Part shown: piece by piece, positions 11,701 to 22,400 of the stretch | Layout of the letters: the number at the start of each line of letters is the position of its first letter | Numbering within the stretch: the stretch's first letter is position 1 | DNA from: Shewanella sp. HN-41 | GTDB taxonomy: Bacteria > Pseudomonadota > Gammaproteobacteria > Enterobacterales > Shewanellaceae | Assembly (NCBI RefSeq): GCF_000217915.1 | Contig: NZ_AFOZ01000014.1 | Coordinates: 558,001-622,000, forward strand | Length of the DNA: 64,000 nucleotides | Direction: 5' to 3' | Program-made: the position numbers and the translations under genes | Notes under the pieces: generated by a model | What the model saw: only the letters and a program-made list of their open reading frames with translations | Databases searched by the model: none | Told to the model about the DNA's origin: nothing

Positions 11701-12639
11701 GTGTGGTCAGAAACCACCTATCGTATGCAAGCCATGCGTGATAACCCAGCCTGCGCGCTTGAAGAGTTCAAACTTAAGCAAGACGAAACCGATTTAGGCT
11801 TAACCGTTAACTTAAGTTTTGACCCAAGCACTGACGTTGCCGCGCCTTATATCCTAAAAGGCGCAGCGCCTAAGATGGCGATTTTGCGTGAGCAGGGCGT
11901 TAACTCCCACGTGGAAATGGCAGCCGCCTTTGACCGCGCTGGATTTGAAAGCCGCGACGTACATATGTCGGACATTTTATCTGGCCGTATCAGCCTAGAG
12001 GATTTCCAAGGTCTAGTGGCCTGTGGTGGCTTCTCCTATGGTGACGTATTAGGCGCGGGTGAAGGTTGGGCTAAGTCGATTCTGTTTAATGAACGTGCGC
12101 GCGATGAGTTTTCACGTTTCTTTGAACGTGACTCAAGCTTTGCGCTTGGCGTGTGTAACGGCTGTCAAATGCTGTCGAACCTGAAAGAAATCATTCCAGG
12201 CAGCGAGCACTGGCCACGTTTTGTGCGTAACCGCTCAGAGCGTTTCGAAGCGCGTTTCAGCTTAGTTGAAGTGCAACAGAGCCCGTCGCTATTCTTCCAA
12301 GGTATGGCAGGTTCGCGTATGCCTATCGCCGTTTCCCACGGTGAAGGTTTGGCCGAGTTTGCTAGCCCTGAAGCGTTGGCGATTGCCGAAGCGTCAGGCA
12401 CTATTGCCCTGCGTTTTGTTAATGGTAAGGGCGATATCGCGACTCAGTATCCACAAAACCCGAATGGCTCGCCCAATGGCTTGACAGGGATTTGTACTAC
12501 CGATGGCCGTGTAACGTTGATGATGCCACATCCAGAACGTGTGTTCAGAACCGTAGCTAACTCTTGGCATCCGGATGCTTGGGGTGAAGATAGCCCTTGG
12601 ATGCGCATGTTCCGCAATGCCCGAGTGACCTTAGGCTAA
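8755..12639 (+). CDS. purL: Phosphoribosylformylglycinamidine synthase (single-chain)
   Basis: Catalyses the fourth step of purine synthesis, FGAR + Gln + ATP to FGAM. It has 1294 residues, the usual length of the large gammaproteobacterial form. Regions in order: PurS-like N-terminal domain (about 1-150), linker, FGAM synthetase halves with [16 protein letters not shown] and later [10 protein letters not shown], then a class I glutaminase domain (about 1035-1294) with nucleophile Cys1134 in LGVCNGCQM and the SHGEG and MPHPERVFR motifs. The GTG at 8755 is favoured over the ATG at 8758 because AAGGTG lies 7 bases before it, but both are possible. A terminator follows. Confidence 0.98.
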   Translation: MMEIIRGAPALSTFRVQKLMEACENAALPVRQIYAEYVHLADLSELLDTNERQQLEKILTYGPAIEAHIPQGSLLFVTPRPGTISPWSSKATDIAHNCGLGKVKRLERGVAYYVESDALTASQQQALNALLHDRMVEIILDDFAKADVLFKRTEPAPFKSVNILAEGRRALEVANTELGLALAEDEIDYLVENFVRLGRNPHDIELMMFAQANSEHCRHKIFNADWTIDGEVQPKSLFKMIKNTYQATPDHVLSAYKDNAAVMEGSVAGRFFPDPNGVYSYHTEPMHVLMKVETHNHPTAISPYPGAATGSGGEIRDEGATGRGSKPKAGLTGFTVSNLKIPGFVQPWEGNYGKPDRIVSALDIMTEGPLGGAAFNNEFGRPALVGYFRTYEQEVSSHNGVEVRGYHKPIMLAGGLGNIREEHVQKGEITVGAKLIVLGGPAMNIGLGGGAASSMASGQSSEDLDFASVQRENPEMERRCQEVIDRCWQLGDKNPIQFIHDVGAGGLSNAFPELVNDGERGGLFNLRNVPSDEPGMSPLEIWCNESQERYVLSVAPENLALFTAICERERAPFAVVGEATAEKHLTLSDSHFDNNPIDLPLEVLLGKAPKMSRDVVSAKAVSPALEQNKIDVKEAVKRVLSLPTVADKTFLITIGDRTVTGLVNRDQMVGPWQVPVADCAVTAASFDTYAGEAMSMGERTPLALLDFGASARMAVAESIMNIAGADIGSFKRIKLSANWMSAAGHPGEDAGLYEAVKAVGEELCPELSLTIPVGKDSMSMKTAWQQDGADKTVTSPMSLVITAFGVVQDIRNTVTPELRTDKGETSLLLVDLGVGKNRLGGSCLAQVFGELGDIAPDLDDAALLRGFFETMQNLVAKKSVIAYHDRSDGGLFTTLVEMAFAGNTGLNIDLEDLQGTDLERLFNEELGAVLQVSRDNAAKIAAQFAIAGVPCHVIGTLVDDQRITIKDGAREIFSDTRVALRTVWSETTYRMQAMRDNPACALEEFKLKQDETDLGLTVNLSFDPSTDVAAPYILKGAAPKMAILREQGVNSHVEMAAAFDRAGFESRDVHMSDILSGRISLEDFQGLVACGGFSYGDVLGAGEGWAKSILFNERARDEFSRFFERDSSFALGVCNGCQMLSNLKEIIPGSEHWPRFVRNRSERFEARFSLVEVQQSPSLFFQGMAGSRMPIAVSHGEGLAEFASPEALAIAEASGTIALRFVNGKGDIATQYPQNPNGSPNGLTGICTTDGRVTLMMPHPERVFRTVANSWHPDAWGEDSPWMRMFRNARVTLG

Positions 12640-12675
12640 GCGATTCAAAAGTCGCAAGTTAACTCGATAGCGTGA

Positions 12676-12708
12676 CAAAAAAGGAGCGAAATTTTCGCTC
12701 CTTTTTTT
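12676..12708 (+). terminator. Intrinsic terminator after purL
   Basis: Stem AAAGGAGCGAAA / TTTCGCTCCTTT followed by a T-run, about 40 bases after the purL stop. Confidence 0.9.
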
Positions 12709-12904
12709 ATATTTAAAATGCACTTTTACAAAAACATTTATATTTCAACGCTTTCACCTATAGTGCAAATATTCTAATGGACATATGTGGGAAAATGTTC
12801 ATTTAAAACAATAATTACCCCTTAATAGGTAGAAGGTGCAATCGTGTTATTTAAATGCTGTAAATGTGATAGGCATTCTTTGGTTAAACAGAGCTGAGCT
12901 ATAA

Positions 12905-12939
12905 AAGAAAAAGCCCCCATCTCTAGGAAATGGAGGCTC
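12905..12939 (-). terminator. Intrinsic terminator of the 25-codon gene
   Basis: On the minus strand, AGCCTCCATTTC..GAGATGGGGGCT folds into a stem and is followed by a T-rich tract (TTTTTCTTTT). Just before it another short stem, GTTTTG / CAAAAC, is present. It ends a minus-strand transcript that contains the ORF at 13000-13077. Confidence 0.75.
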
Positions 12940-12999
12940 GTTTTGCGCTAACAAAACTTCAAGCTAAATCAAAATCTATGCTGCATAAGCGATAAAATC

Positions 13000-13077
13000 T
13001 TACAGCTCACGAGCTGTATAAAGTTCAACGAAAACACGCTTATAGCTGTTAACCAGACGTTCAAATAAGTTTGTCAT
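13000..13077 (-). CDS. Small 25-residue protein, unknown
   Basis: ATG at 13075-13077, stop at 13000-13002. The product starts MTNLFERLVNSYKRVF and ends TAREL. A GGAGA ribosome site lies about 7 bases upstream, and a strong terminator lies about 60 bases downstream on the same strand, so this looks like a dedicated small mRNA. The peptide alternates hydrophobic and basic residues (F-ER-LV-SYKR-VFVEL) and would form an amphipathic, membrane-surface helix. It is not a DUF1127 core that I can recognise, and I cannot assign a function. It is convergent with purL and divergent from the cyd leader. Confidence 0.55.
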   Translation of the reverse strand: MTNLFERLVNSYKRVFVELYTAREL

Positions 13078-13885
13078 ATCTCTATCTCCACACCAAAGTT
13101 AATACCTATGTGCGCGAAGTGGGGCTTGTCTGGGGCGTTTCACCAGAACTGTCAAACCGTCTCCTTAACACAGAACATATATTAGGCAGTTCGACGGATG
13201 TTATCAAACGAGAAAAAATACATTTTATCATTATAAAAACTAATCTATTAAAATTTATTTTTATATTTTTATGATTTTAATGTGTGTAAATATATGAATT
13301 AATGTAATTTGGTTTGTGTGTGATTATATTTTCTTAATATTTTAATTTAGTAAATTTGTTGTTTAAAAATTGTTTTCTGCTAGTTTTGTTGATTAGGTGT
13401 CAATTATTGGCTTAATTGGCTGAAAATGTCGGTTTTTACTGAATTAAACCGCCTCTCTACTCTGTTTTTGAGGCTCTGTCAATCGTGAGTTAATATGAAG
13501 TGTGTGCCCCGCCGCAAAACCCATCTAAACCCTTGTGTTTGATTGATTTGAATCAAAGACGGGTGGTATAAAATACTCACAAATGAAAACGAATAAATAT
13601 CTTAACTATCTGATATTTATATCGATGGGATCATTTGATTGATTGGGTGGTGAGGGGGTTGTCTCAATGCCAAATAATAGTGTGACTCATGTCTCAGTAT
13701 GTGATGGAAATAGGGACTTTTAGGCCTTGCTGCCTCGATGTAATGCAAAAGATTAAATTTAACGGTTTATACTGTTGTCGCAGATATAAACACAGAATGA
13801 AAACTCACTATCCTACAAAGGCACTTGCTGTGATTGACGCGGGTTTTTGTCATAGCAATTGGACGCACCAAGTAAGGAGTCACCG
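13078..13885 (+). other. Long AT-rich leader of the cyd operon
   Basis: About 800 bases with no supported gene, strongly AT-rich from 13200 to 13450. Open frames at 13071-13274 and 13689-13889 have no ribosome site or familiar content. The length and the FNR-type box at 13543 suggest an extended regulatory region for cydABX; several GTTAA-rich stretches could bind ArcA, but none is clear enough to call. Confidence 0.55.
13543..13556 (+). promoter_or_regulatory. FNR/EtrA (Crp-family) binding site upstream of cydA
   Basis: TTGATTTGAATCAA is an exact match to the FNR consensus TTGAT-N4-ATCAA. It lies about 330 bases before the cydA start. In Shewanella the FNR homologue is EtrA, and Crp-family proteins are known to affect respiratory genes. 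The site predicts oxygen- or redox-responsive control of cydABX. Confidence 0.75.
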
Positions 13886-15448
13886 ATGATTGTTGAAGAG
13901 GTTGTTGAGCTATCGCGGTTGCAGTTTGCGCTGACAGCCATGTATCACTTCCTATTTGTTCCCTTGACCTTGGGGTTGGCATTTTTGCTGGCTATCATGG
14001 AATCACTGTATGTGATGACAGATAAACAAATTTATAAAGATATGACTAAGTTCTGGGGTAAGTTATTTGGTATTAACTTTGCCTTGGGGGTTACCACAGG
14101 TTTGGCAATGGAATTCCAGTTTGGTACTAACTGGTCTTACTATTCGCATTACGTAGGGGACATCTTTGGTGCGCCTCTGGCTATTGAAGGTTTAATGGCC
14201 TTCTTCCTCGAATCTACCTTCGTGGGTATGTTCTTCTTCGGTTGGGATCGTTTCACTAAGCGTCAGCATTTAGCCGTCACTTGGTTAGTGGCCTTTGGCT
14301 CTAACATGTCGGCATTGTGGATCCTAGTGGCAAACGGTTGGATGCAAAACCCTGTGGGCAGCGTGTTCAACTACGAAACCATGCGCATGGAAATGACCAG
14401 TTTCGCTGAGGTTGTGTTTAACCCTGTTGCGCAGGTGAAGTTTGTTCACACTGTCGCTTCGGGTTATGTAGCGGGTGCCATGTTTGTGCTGGCCATCAGT
14501 GCCTATTACATCCTCAAGAAACGTGACTTACCCTTTGCCCGTCGCTCATTTGCGATTGCGGCAAGCTTTGGTATGGCATCGATCCTCTCCGTTATCGTGT
14601 TAGGTGACGAATCAGGCTATAAAGTGGGTGAAGCGCAACGTGTTAAGTTAGCGGCAATTGAAGCTGAATGGCACACTGAACCTGCTCCTGCGGCCTTTAC
14701 TGCGGTTGGTTTCCCAAATCAAGAAACCATGCACACCGATTATGCGATCAAAATTCCCTATGCTATGGGTATAGTGGCGACTCGCTCATTGGACGAAGAA
14801 GTCACTGGTATCCGTGATTTGATTGCTGAGCATGAAGTGCGCATCCGTAATGGTATGAAAGCCTATGCCATGTTAGTGAAGCTGCGTGCGGGTGAAGAAA
14901 CACCTGAACTACGGGCAGACTTTGAGGCGGCAAAAGTCGACCTCGGTTACGGCTTATTACTCAAGCGTTATACCGATAACATAGTCGATGCGACTGAAGA
15001 GCAAATTCAAGCCGCGGCTAAGGATTCTATCCCTAATGTGGCGCCAATTTTCTGGAGTTTCCGGATCATGGTGGGATTAGGTTTCTTCATGCTGCTCGTG
15101 TTTGCCGCGGCATTCTGGCAAAGCACTCGTCACCAAATTGAAGAGAAAAAATGGGTACTTAAGGCTGCGCTTTACAGTTTGCCATTACCTTGGATAGCGA
15201 TTGAGTGTGGTTGGTTTGTGGCTGAGTATGGTCGTCAACCTTGGACCATTTCTGAAGTATTGCCGACCTTTATGTCTGCATCGAGTTTAACGACCGGTGA
15301 CTTATGGTTCAGTATCCTCTCTATCACCCTGTTCTACACTGTGCTGTTGGTGATTGAGATATTCTTGATGCTTAAGTTTGCCCGCCTTGGACCTAGCAGT
15401 ATAAAGACTGGCCGTTATCACTTCGAGACTAATGCTTCACAAAATTAG
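13886..15448 (+). CDS. cydA: Cytochrome bd quinol oxidase subunit I
   Basis: Catalytic subunit of the high-affinity terminal oxidase that oxidises quinol and reduces oxygen in the inner membrane. With the ATG at 13886 it has 520 residues. This start is chosen over the frame opening at 13859 because AAGGAG lies 7 bases before it and the product then begins like known CydA ([16 protein letters not shown], whose His is a heme ligand). GWMQNP, the [10 protein letters not shown] segment with the heme b558 His, and the Q-loop region (GLLLKRY) are present. The C-terminus [17 protein letters not shown] is conserved. First gene of cydABX. Confidence 0.98.
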   Translation: MIVEEVVELSRLQFALTAMYHFLFVPLTLGLAFLLAIMESLYVMTDKQIYKDMTKFWGKLFGINFALGVTTGLAMEFQFGTNWSYYSHYVGDIFGAPLAIEGLMAFFLESTFVGMFFFGWDRFTKRQHLAVTWLVAFGSNMSALWILVANGWMQNPVGSVFNYETMRMEMTSFAEVVFNPVAQVKFVHTVASGYVAGAMFVLAISAYYILKKRDLPFARRSFAIAASFGMASILSVIVLGDESGYKVGEAQRVKLAAIEAEWHTEPAPAAFTAVGFPNQETMHTDYAIKIPYAMGIVATRSLDEEVTGIRDLIAEHEVRIRNGMKAYAMLVKLRAGEETPELRADFEAAKVDLGYGLLLKRYTDNIVDATEEQIQAAAKDSIPNVAPIFWSFRIMVGLGFFMLLVFAAAFWQSTRHQIEEKKWVLKAALYSLPLPWIAIECGWFVAEYGRQPWTISEVLPTFMSASSLTTGDLWFSILSITLFYTVLLVIEIFLMLKFARLGPSSIKTGRYHFETNASQN

Positions 15449-15471
15449 AAGCCTAAGCAGAGGATTTCATT

Positions 15472-16611
15472 ATGTTTGATTATGAAATATTGAGAGTTAT
15501 CTGGTGGGCTCTGATCGGCGTACTGTTCATCGGATTTGCGGTAACTGACGGTTTTGACATGGGGGTCGGTGCGTTATTACCTATTATCGGTAAAGACGAT
15601 ACCGAGCGCCGTATCATGGTCAACACTATTGCGCCCCATTGGGACGGCAACCAAGTGTGGTTAATCACAGCTGGCGGTGCGTTATTTGCTGCTTGGCCTA
15701 TGGTGTATGCAGTGTCTTTCTCTGGCTTCTATGTGGCCATGATGCTAGTGCTGTTTGCCCTCTACATGCGTCCAGTTGGATTCGATTACCGTTCTAAAAT
15801 CGAAAATCCAAAGTGGCGTAAGTCATGGGATTGGGCCTTGTTTGCCGGTGGTTTTGTGCCTCCGCTGATTATCGGGGTGGCTTTTGGTAACTTGTTACAA
15901 GGCGTACCTTTCGAATTTGACGAGTTCCTACGTGCGACTTATCACGGCGGTCTATTCGGTCTGTTGAATCCTTTCGGCCTACTCGCTGGTTTAGTGAGCG
16001 TGAGCATGTTTATGATGCAAGGCGCTTCTTGGCTACAAATGAAGACCGACAGTGAACTGCGAGTGCGTGCTGCGAAAGCGACACAACTCTTCGCACTGTT
16101 AGTGGCTGTGTTGTTTGCAGCTGCGGGCGTGTGGTTAGCCAATGGCATCGATGGTTATGTTGTGACATCAGTCCTTGACCATAATGCGGTTTCTAACCCA
16201 GCAATGAAAACAGTGGCGATCGAAGCGGGTGCTTGGCTTGCCAACTATGACAAATACCCTGTGACTATGCTGTTCCCTATCTTAGGTGTGGTATTACCTT
16301 TGTTAGTGATCGTTGTGAGTCGCTTTAACCGTTCAGGTTTTGCGTTCCTATTCAGCTCACTCACTGTGGCTATGGTGATTTTGACTTGCGGTGCGGCTAT
16401 GTTCCCATTCGTCATGCCATCGTCACTAAACCCTAACGTCAGTTTGACTATGTGGGATGCAACAGCCAGTAAAATGACCTTAGGTGTTATGACTGCTGCA
16501 GCTGCGATTTTCGTCCCCATAGTGTTGAGCTACACTGTCTGGACTTACTTCAAGATGTTTGGTCGTTTAAACCGCAAACATATTGAAGATAACAAAGCCT
16601 CACTCTATTAG
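15472..16611 (+). CDS. cydB: Cytochrome bd quinol oxidase subunit II
   Basis: Integral membrane partner of CydA. It has 379 residues with eight or nine hydrophobic segments. The N-terminus holds the conserved FAVTDGFDMGVGALLP segment and the NTIAPHWDGNQVWLITAGGALFAAWP stretch is present in two adjacent parts. An AGAGGATTT ribosome site precedes the ATG. It is 23 bases after cydA and 19 bases before cydX, in one operon. Confidence 0.98.
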   Translation: MFDYEILRVIWWALIGVLFIGFAVTDGFDMGVGALLPIIGKDDTERRIMVNTIAPHWDGNQVWLITAGGALFAAWPMVYAVSFSGFYVAMMLVLFALYMRPVGFDYRSKIENPKWRKSWDWALFAGGFVPPLIIGVAFGNLLQGVPFEFDEFLRATYHGGLFGLLNPFGLLAGLVSVSMFMMQGASWLQMKTDSELRVRAAKATQLFALLVAVLFAAAGVWLANGIDGYVVTSVLDHNAVSNPAMKTVAIEAGAWLANYDKYPVTMLFPILGVVLPLLVIVVSRFNRSGFAFLFSSLTVAMVILTCGAAMFPFVMPSSLNPNVSLTMWDATASKMTLGVMTAAAAIFVPIVLSYTVWTYFKMFGRLNRKHIEDNKASLY

Positions 16612-16630
16612 GCATTAAGGAGCATCTACT

Positions 16631-16747
16631 ATGTGGTATTTCACGTGGATATTAGGGGTTTTGTTGGCCTGTTCTTTCGGGATTATCAATGCCCTGTGGC
16701 TTGAAAATACTGAGAACATGGACAGATCGGCAGATGATGCCGAGTAA
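16631..16747 (+). CDS. cydX: Cytochrome bd small subunit CydX
   Basis: A 38-residue single-span protein beginning MWYFTWILGVLLACSFGI, followed by a short acidic tail. It matches the CydX pattern (MWYF-WILG-LLACSFG), a subunit that stabilises the heme site of CydAB. A TAAGGAG ribosome site lies 10 bases before the ATG. It is third in the cyd operon and ends 17 bases before the terminator stem. Confidence 0.95.
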   Translation: MWYFTWILGVLLACSFGIINALWLENTENMDRSADDAE

Positions 16748-16763
16748 CGTCTAAACTCGATTT

Positions 16764-16793
16764 AAAAAACCTCGCACTAGCGGGGTTTTTTAT
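16764..16793 (+). terminator. Intrinsic terminator after cydX
   Basis: AAAAAACCTCG and CGGGGTTTTTT form a stem over loop CACTAG, with a T-run. It closes cydABX. Confidence 0.88.
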
Positions 16794-16921
16794 TGGCATT
16801 TATTTGCTGGATTAGGCAAGGCTTAACCTGTATTGGGCTCTTCTAAAATAGTGAACCCCAACCACTGTCTCCTCAGTCACTTTCTTAAATGATGCCCAAA
16901 ACAGTTGCGAATCACGGCCAT

Positions 16922-16952
16922 AAAAAATGCCACCCAGTGTGGGTAGCATTTG
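16922..16952 (-). terminator. Intrinsic terminator of the chemoreceptor gene
   Basis: On the minus strand AAATGCTACCCA / TGGGTGGCATTT forms a stem with one mismatch, followed by a T-run, about 60 bases after the stop of the gene at 17014. Confidence 0.75.
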
Positions 16953-17013
16953 ATCAACAACTCATTAGACATTTGAGCTAGTCGTGTTAGTTGAACCCGT
17001 CGCGCTAGTCTAG

Positions 17014-19017
17014 TTAGGCCTTAAACTGGCTTATTTGGCGTTTTAAGGCTGCGGCTAAGGAAGACAGTTCATTGGCTGAATGTACTGTTTCAGTGGCGCG
17101 GTGTTCGCCCTCATTTGCTAGTTCACTGATCTGATGCAGATTATGAGTAATTTCCTCTGCAACGCTGCTCTGCTGCTCAGTGGCGGAGGCGATATTGCGC
17201 GAACTAATGGCTAGCTCACCAATCCTGCGGGTGATTTCCTTAAGCTGCTCGCCAGTTACTTCGCCCTGTGCCGCGGATTCCATACCCAATTGATGACTCT
17301 GGCCCATTTGCTCTGTGGTGCTTTTCACTTGCGTCTGCAGCTTTCCAATCGTTTGGCCAATTTCTAAAATGGATGCCTGTGTACGCTGGGCTAAGGTTCT
17401 CACCTCATCGGCAACGACCGCAAATCCTCGGCCTTGATCGCCTGCGCGCGCCGCTTCAATCGCCGCATTGAGTGCCAGTAAGTTAGTCTGCTCGGCTATG
17501 CTGTTAATCACTTCAGTGACTTTGCTGATCGCTTCACTTTCTTGGCTCACTCTTTCAACTGACTGATGACTGTTGCTTAGCTGTTCACTGAGCTTGAGTA
17601 AATCCTGCACCACCTTAGTCTGTTGGTTTTGGCCTTCTTTCGCGGCTAAATCTACCTGTTGACTCTGGTTGGCACCGTCCTGTGCATGGTTTGCCACATC
17701 GCGGATTGAGGTCGACATTTCCTCGATGGCAGTGGCGATTTGATCCGTTTGTAGCATTAAGGCCTGAGCCTCTTCACCATTCTGTTTGGCAATACTCTGT
17801 GCCTTCGAGGCCTGCTGTTCTAAACTCATCACCGAATCCTGCAGGGCAATGATCAACTGCCTTAGTTCTGAGGACATGGTCGATACGCTGGTGGTTATTC
17901 TATCCACTTCGTTTTGACTCTGTGGTTCTGATGGCGCTAAGTGATGACTAAAATCGCCACTGCCTAGGCTTTCCATATGCACTTGCAGGGCATGTAATGG
18001 TTTGAGCGCGCGAATTAATACCACTGACAACAGTGCGGTGATCAACGCAATTCCAGTGAGGGCGACGATGGCGTTGATAGTGAGTAAGTGCAGGCTTTCT
18101 TCGTTGAGTTCGCTCGCTTTAACTTGGCCCACAAGTATCCAATTCCAACCAGTCACGTTTTGACTATAGGCAAACATAGGCTCATTTTTACTATTGCTAT
18201 AACGGGACTCCGAATCATCTTTCGTGGCCTCAGCCATACTCAAACCATCGAGCATGTGCTCGGTGACAACGTCGCCCGCATTAAACTGAGGGTGTGCGAT
18301 TAACACATTGTCTGCTTTTCGAACTAACAGGAAATGGCCGCTTTCTTCTAGGGTGAGTCTATTTACTGCATCTTGTAATTGTTTTAACGAGCTGGTGATG
18401 TCAAAGCCAATATATAAGATACCAATGACTTGGCCTTGTACGTCCTTTACTGGGCGATAGACTGTCATATAGTCTTTGCCGAAGAGTTTGGCATAGCCTT
18501 CGTATTCTTGACCGCTGATCAGCGCTTGATAGCCTGGATGGGTTTTACCAAGGAAAGTCCCTAACGCACGGCTACCATCGGCTTTTTTGAGCGAGGTCGA
18601 CACCCGCATAAAGTCATCGCCATCCCGTACAAATACCGTTGCTGTGCCACCAGTCAGGTTAGCAAAACGATCGACTTTACTCTTTGAGGAATTAATTTGT
18701 TCTTGTTCGTGCATAAGAACGGGGGAGCTGACGCCCATCACATTGATGGTTTTATCCGGTTGACTAAATTGTCCTGGATACATTTCTTTAAAAACATCGG
18801 CGTTGCGCCTTGCAAGCTGCAAAAGGCTATCGTATTGCAGTTCTAACATATCGGATACGGCGTGCATCTCGGCTTTCATCGCACTGATGCCTTTGTCTTC
18901 GAGCACGTTTGAAGCGGCTTGGTAGGAGAGGGTACTGAGTATGCTGAAAATGATCAGGGTAAGAAAAAAGGCAAGGGCGCCAATCTGTTTTGCAATCGGC
19001 CAATTGTTATAGTTCAT
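17014..19017 (-). CDS. Methyl-accepting chemotaxis protein with periplasmic Cache domain
   Basis: A 667-residue chemoreceptor that signals to CheA/CheW. A first transmembrane segment (about 11-31) is followed by a long periplasmic sensor of Cache type (about 35-305, with [17 protein letters not shown] and [22 protein letters not shown]). A second transmembrane segment (about 310-335) leads to HAMP (about 336-395). The signalling domain contains the hairpin tip [18 protein letters not shown] and [15 protein letters not shown]. There is no C-terminal NWETF-type CheR tether. It stands alone with its own terminator. The ligand cannot be told from sequence; Cache domains of this kind often bind small organic molecules. 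Confidence 0.93.
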   Translation of the reverse strand: MNYNNWPIAKQIGALAFFLTLIIFSILSTLSYQAASNVLEDKGISAMKAEMHAVSDMLELQYDSLLQLARRNADVFKEMYPGQFSQPDKTINVMGVSSPVLMHEQEQINSSKSKVDRFANLTGGTATVFVRDGDDFMRVSTSLKKADGSRALGTFLGKTHPGYQALISGQEYEGYAKLFGKDYMTVYRPVKDVQGQVIGILYIGFDITSSLKQLQDAVNRLTLEESGHFLLVRKADNVLIAHPQFNAGDVVTEHMLDGLSMAEATKDDSESRYSNSKNEPMFAYSQNVTGWNWILVGQVKASELNEESLHLLTINAIVALTGIALITALLSVVLIRALKPLHALQVHMESLGSGDFSHHLAPSEPQSQNEVDRITTSVSTMSSELRQLIIALQDSVMSLEQQASKAQSIAKQNGEEAQALMLQTDQIATAIEEMSTSIRDVANHAQDGANQSQQVDLAAKEGQNQQTKVVQDLLKLSEQLSNSHQSVERVSQESEAISKVTEVINSIAEQTNLLALNAAIEAARAGDQGRGFAVVADEVRTLAQRTQASILEIGQTIGKLQTQVKSTTEQMGQSHQLGMESAAQGEVTGEQLKEITRRIGELAISSRNIASATEQQSSVAEEITHNLHQISELANEGEHRATETVHSANELSSLAAALKRQISQFKA

Positions 19018-19251
19018 TTTGTGATCCTATAGGTAGAGGTTAACACTAATGTAATCTAAGTTTTACCTAATGGTCTTGATGTGAGTCTAAGATTTCCTAT
19101 TATTTATAAAGAGTTCTGTATCTTATCGTTGAAAGATCAAATCTTGTGGCTCATATAGGGGGGATGTGAGTTGGCATAGTCATAGGACGATAGACTAAGC
19201 TGCTTAGGGATGTGCAGTTTACTGAATTTCAACATCAACAGGAGTGTCACT

Positions 19252-19497
19252 ATGCTGGGCGAGAATCACGCACTAATTTACGAGTTTCCTGATTTTTCCG
19301 ATCAAATAAATCACCTTAAAAGCAATAATGCCACCTTTGCGGCTATGGCGGGTCGTTACCATGAACTAGACCATAAAATTAGGGCATTGGAACTCACCAA
19401 AGTGCCCACCGCCGATGAGCACTTTTTGGCGCTAAAATTAGAGCGGTTAAACCTCAAAGATAAGCTGTATCAGTACCTCGTTCATGATGCTATCTGA
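19252..19497 (+). CDS. YdcH/DUF465 family small protein
   Basis: An 81-residue, highly charged helical protein. It has the DUF465 pattern: FPDFSDQINHLKSNNATFAAMAGRYHELDHKI, then LKLERLNLKDKLYQYL (quoted in parts). The frame is open from an ATG at 19210, but AGGAGT lies 6 bases before the ATG at 19252 and the family's proteins begin near there. The function of YdcH-type proteins is not established. The last 16 bases overlap the convergent RND pump gene. Confidence 0.85.
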   Translation: MLGENHALIYEFPDFSDQINHLKSNNATFAAMAGRYHELDHKIRALELTKVPTADEHFLALKLERLNLKDKLYQYLVHDAI

Positions 19498-22400
19498 GCT
19501 TGGATTGCTAAGGGACTCTTTGCTCGCTTCTTCATCAAGATTAAATACATAGTCGGTACCCATACCAGAGATAACAGGGTTGTTAGCAACGTGCCGCCGG
19601 CGATAGCAATTGCAAATGGCGGCCAAAACCCACCGCCCGCGATGATAAGCGGAATAAACCCACCAAGGGTGGTGATGGTTGTCGAGCTAATATGGCGGCC
19701 ACAACTGCTGACGGTGCTGATAATGGTGTCTTTGTCGCCGAGCCTGGCGCTGGGCATATCTTCAAGCTCAGCCAAGATCACAATCGCGGCGTTGATAGCA
19801 AGTCCCATTAATCCCAGCAATCCAATGATCACCGGAAAGCCAAAGGGATAGCCGAATACAAAGACCGCGAGTAAACCAAGCCCCGCAGATTGCAGCGCAC
19901 TGAATAAAATGATGGCGGTCAATCTGAAAGAATTAAAGGACAGTACGACTGTCGCAAGCAGCAAGGTCACAACCAGCATGACGTTTGATAGCAGGTTACC
20001 GACAGCTTCGTTACGCTTTGCACTTTCGCCTCCAATTTCAATTCGATAGCCGGAGGGCAGTGGCAACTGGCTCACTCGCTCCTTCACCTCATTGAGCACT
20101 TGGGCGGGTAATACCCCACTGACGATATAGGCTTCTATGGTATTGACCCTTTGGCCGTTACGCCTAGGTATGGCACCTCGACTGACTTGTACTTCGCTGT
20201 GGGCGAGGGCTGAGAGTGCGACCGCTTCACCCCTTGGGGTCACTAATTGAATTTCTGAAAGCTTACTCGCCTGCTCACGACTGCCATCACCGAGTCTGAC
20301 TCTAACGGGCAAGGACTCGGTTTGTTCCAACACGCTGCCCCCGATTACCCCTGTGGTCGACATTTGAATTTGCTTGGCAATATCGCTTAAGTTCAGACCA
20401 CTGATTAAACTGGCGTCTTCATTGACTTGCAGCCATACCTTCGGGGCTCCTGCACTGAGGGTCGCACGGGTATGGATCACATCGGGTGTCGCACCAAGGA
20501 TATGACGAACCTCATCCCCAAGGGTGCGTAATGTGTCGAGGTTAGGACCGAAGATCATCAGTTCTACTGGTGCATTAAAGGGAGGACCTTGCTCTAATTT
20601 GCGCACTAGGACCTGGGCTTCGGGGTATTCGCTATCCAATTGCCGTTGTAATTGGGGAATAAGGGCATTGGCTCGTTCAAAATCGATCACTTTCACCATG
20701 GCCTGCGCGTAGTTTGTCGCGCCTTGCTGCCGCTGGGTCAAGTTGTAATAGAATGAAGGTGTATTGCCACCGACGACCCAATCGACTTGTGTTATACCTT
20801 CCACGTTATGCAGCAGTTTATCCATTAAACTGACTTGGTTTAAGGTGTTCTCAAGGCTGACATGGGGGGCGAGATAAACTTCTACTTGGAACATGTCCCT
20901 GTCCGACGGTGGAAAAAACTGTTCAGTCATTTTTCCCGAGGCATAGAAACCCAATGCCGGAATAATGCCTATCACGACCGCGCTCAGTAGCGGACGTTTT
21001 AGTGCGGCTCTTAGGCTGGCTTGAAAGTAGTCACTGATAAAGGGAATATTGATCCCATGTTGATACCAAACATCATTTTTCCCTTCATGGCTAAATCGTC
21101 CCGCGAGACCTGCTATTAAAGTGTGGGAAATCAAGTAAGAACCCAGTAGAGCGAACATCACTGACATCGCAATACCGCCGACAAATTCTCCAGCGGCACC
21201 GGGCATGAGCACTATGGGCGCAAAGGCTAAAATCGTCGTAATAGTGGATCCCGCTAGCGGTAGCCAAAGGTGATGTAAGGTTTCGCTCACTGCGGCTAAA
21301 CGGCCCATTCCCTGTTGGCGCCTTTGGGCTATGGCATCGACTATCACAATGGCATTATCCACCATGATCCCAAGGGCAACGACCAAACCTGTGACCGACA
21401 TTTGATGTATCGGCAGCCCGATATATTTCATACAGGCCAAGGTAAATAATGCGGTCAAAGGCAAAGATATCGCCACTATCACGGCATTCCTTAGGCCGAG
21501 GGTCAGCAGGAGAACCAATAGAATAATCACAAAACCTTGGAGTAGATTCACTACTAATCCGCCGAGCCGTTCACTGGTATAGCTGTTTTGTTCGAACAAC
21601 CATTGGATTTTAATATTGGCTGGGATATCACGATTAAGTTCTTCAACGACCCTGTTAACTTGTAACTGCCAGAGATCGACACGGGTATTATTAAGCATAC
21701 GGGCGGCAACAAATACGCCCTGTTCACCATCGACTAAGGCAATGCTGTCCGCTGGGGTTTTAGGTTGACGGGAAATGCTGGCAATATCCCCAAGACGGAT
21801 AATTTGCCCTTGGGTATCGACCTTTAATGGCACCTGGCGAATGCGGGTCTGTGAGTCTAGCTCGCCCGAAACCTCGACTAAGGCTCGAAATGCTTGATTG
21901 TTGATCTCACCCGCAGCGATCTTACTATCGGCGCCATTGAGTATTTGGGCGATAGCGGCGGGGGTGAGCTGTAATTGGCTCATTTTATTGCCATCGAGTT
22001 GGACTAAGATTTCCTCCGTTGGTGCGCCGTAGAGTTTAACAAAGTCTGTGCCTGGGAGTAGCCTTAGGCGACTCTGTAATTCCTTGGCATAGCGGTTAAG
22101 CATGTCCACGCGAACGGGCGTGTTGGTGTTCCACACTAGGCTCAAAATGGCAGTATAGGCATAGCCTATTTGATCATCTAAAGTTGGCGTTTGAGTACCG
22201 TCTGGCAGTGAGCTTTTGGCATCGGCGAGTAAATCCCTAGCCCTCGACCAGACGGGATCTGTCGCCATAACAGTGTCTTTTAGTTCCAACTGGATAACCG
22301 AAATGCCGGGTCTTGATGTGGACTGGATCAGCTTGATTTCTTCTAGACGGCGCAGCTGGTTTTCTAATACTTCGGTCACTAAGGCCTCAACCCTTTCGGC

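Noticed and set aside
13071..13274. 67-codon ORF in the cyd leader
   Set aside because: AT-rich, no ribosome site, overlaps the better-supported minus-strand small gene.
13689..13889. 66-codon ORF just before cydA
   Set aside because: Runs into the cydA start in another frame; no ribosome site or similarity.
19018..19150. Possible sigma28 promoter for the chemoreceptor gene
   Set aside because: An AACGATAA is present on the minus strand, but the -35 match is at the wrong spacing.
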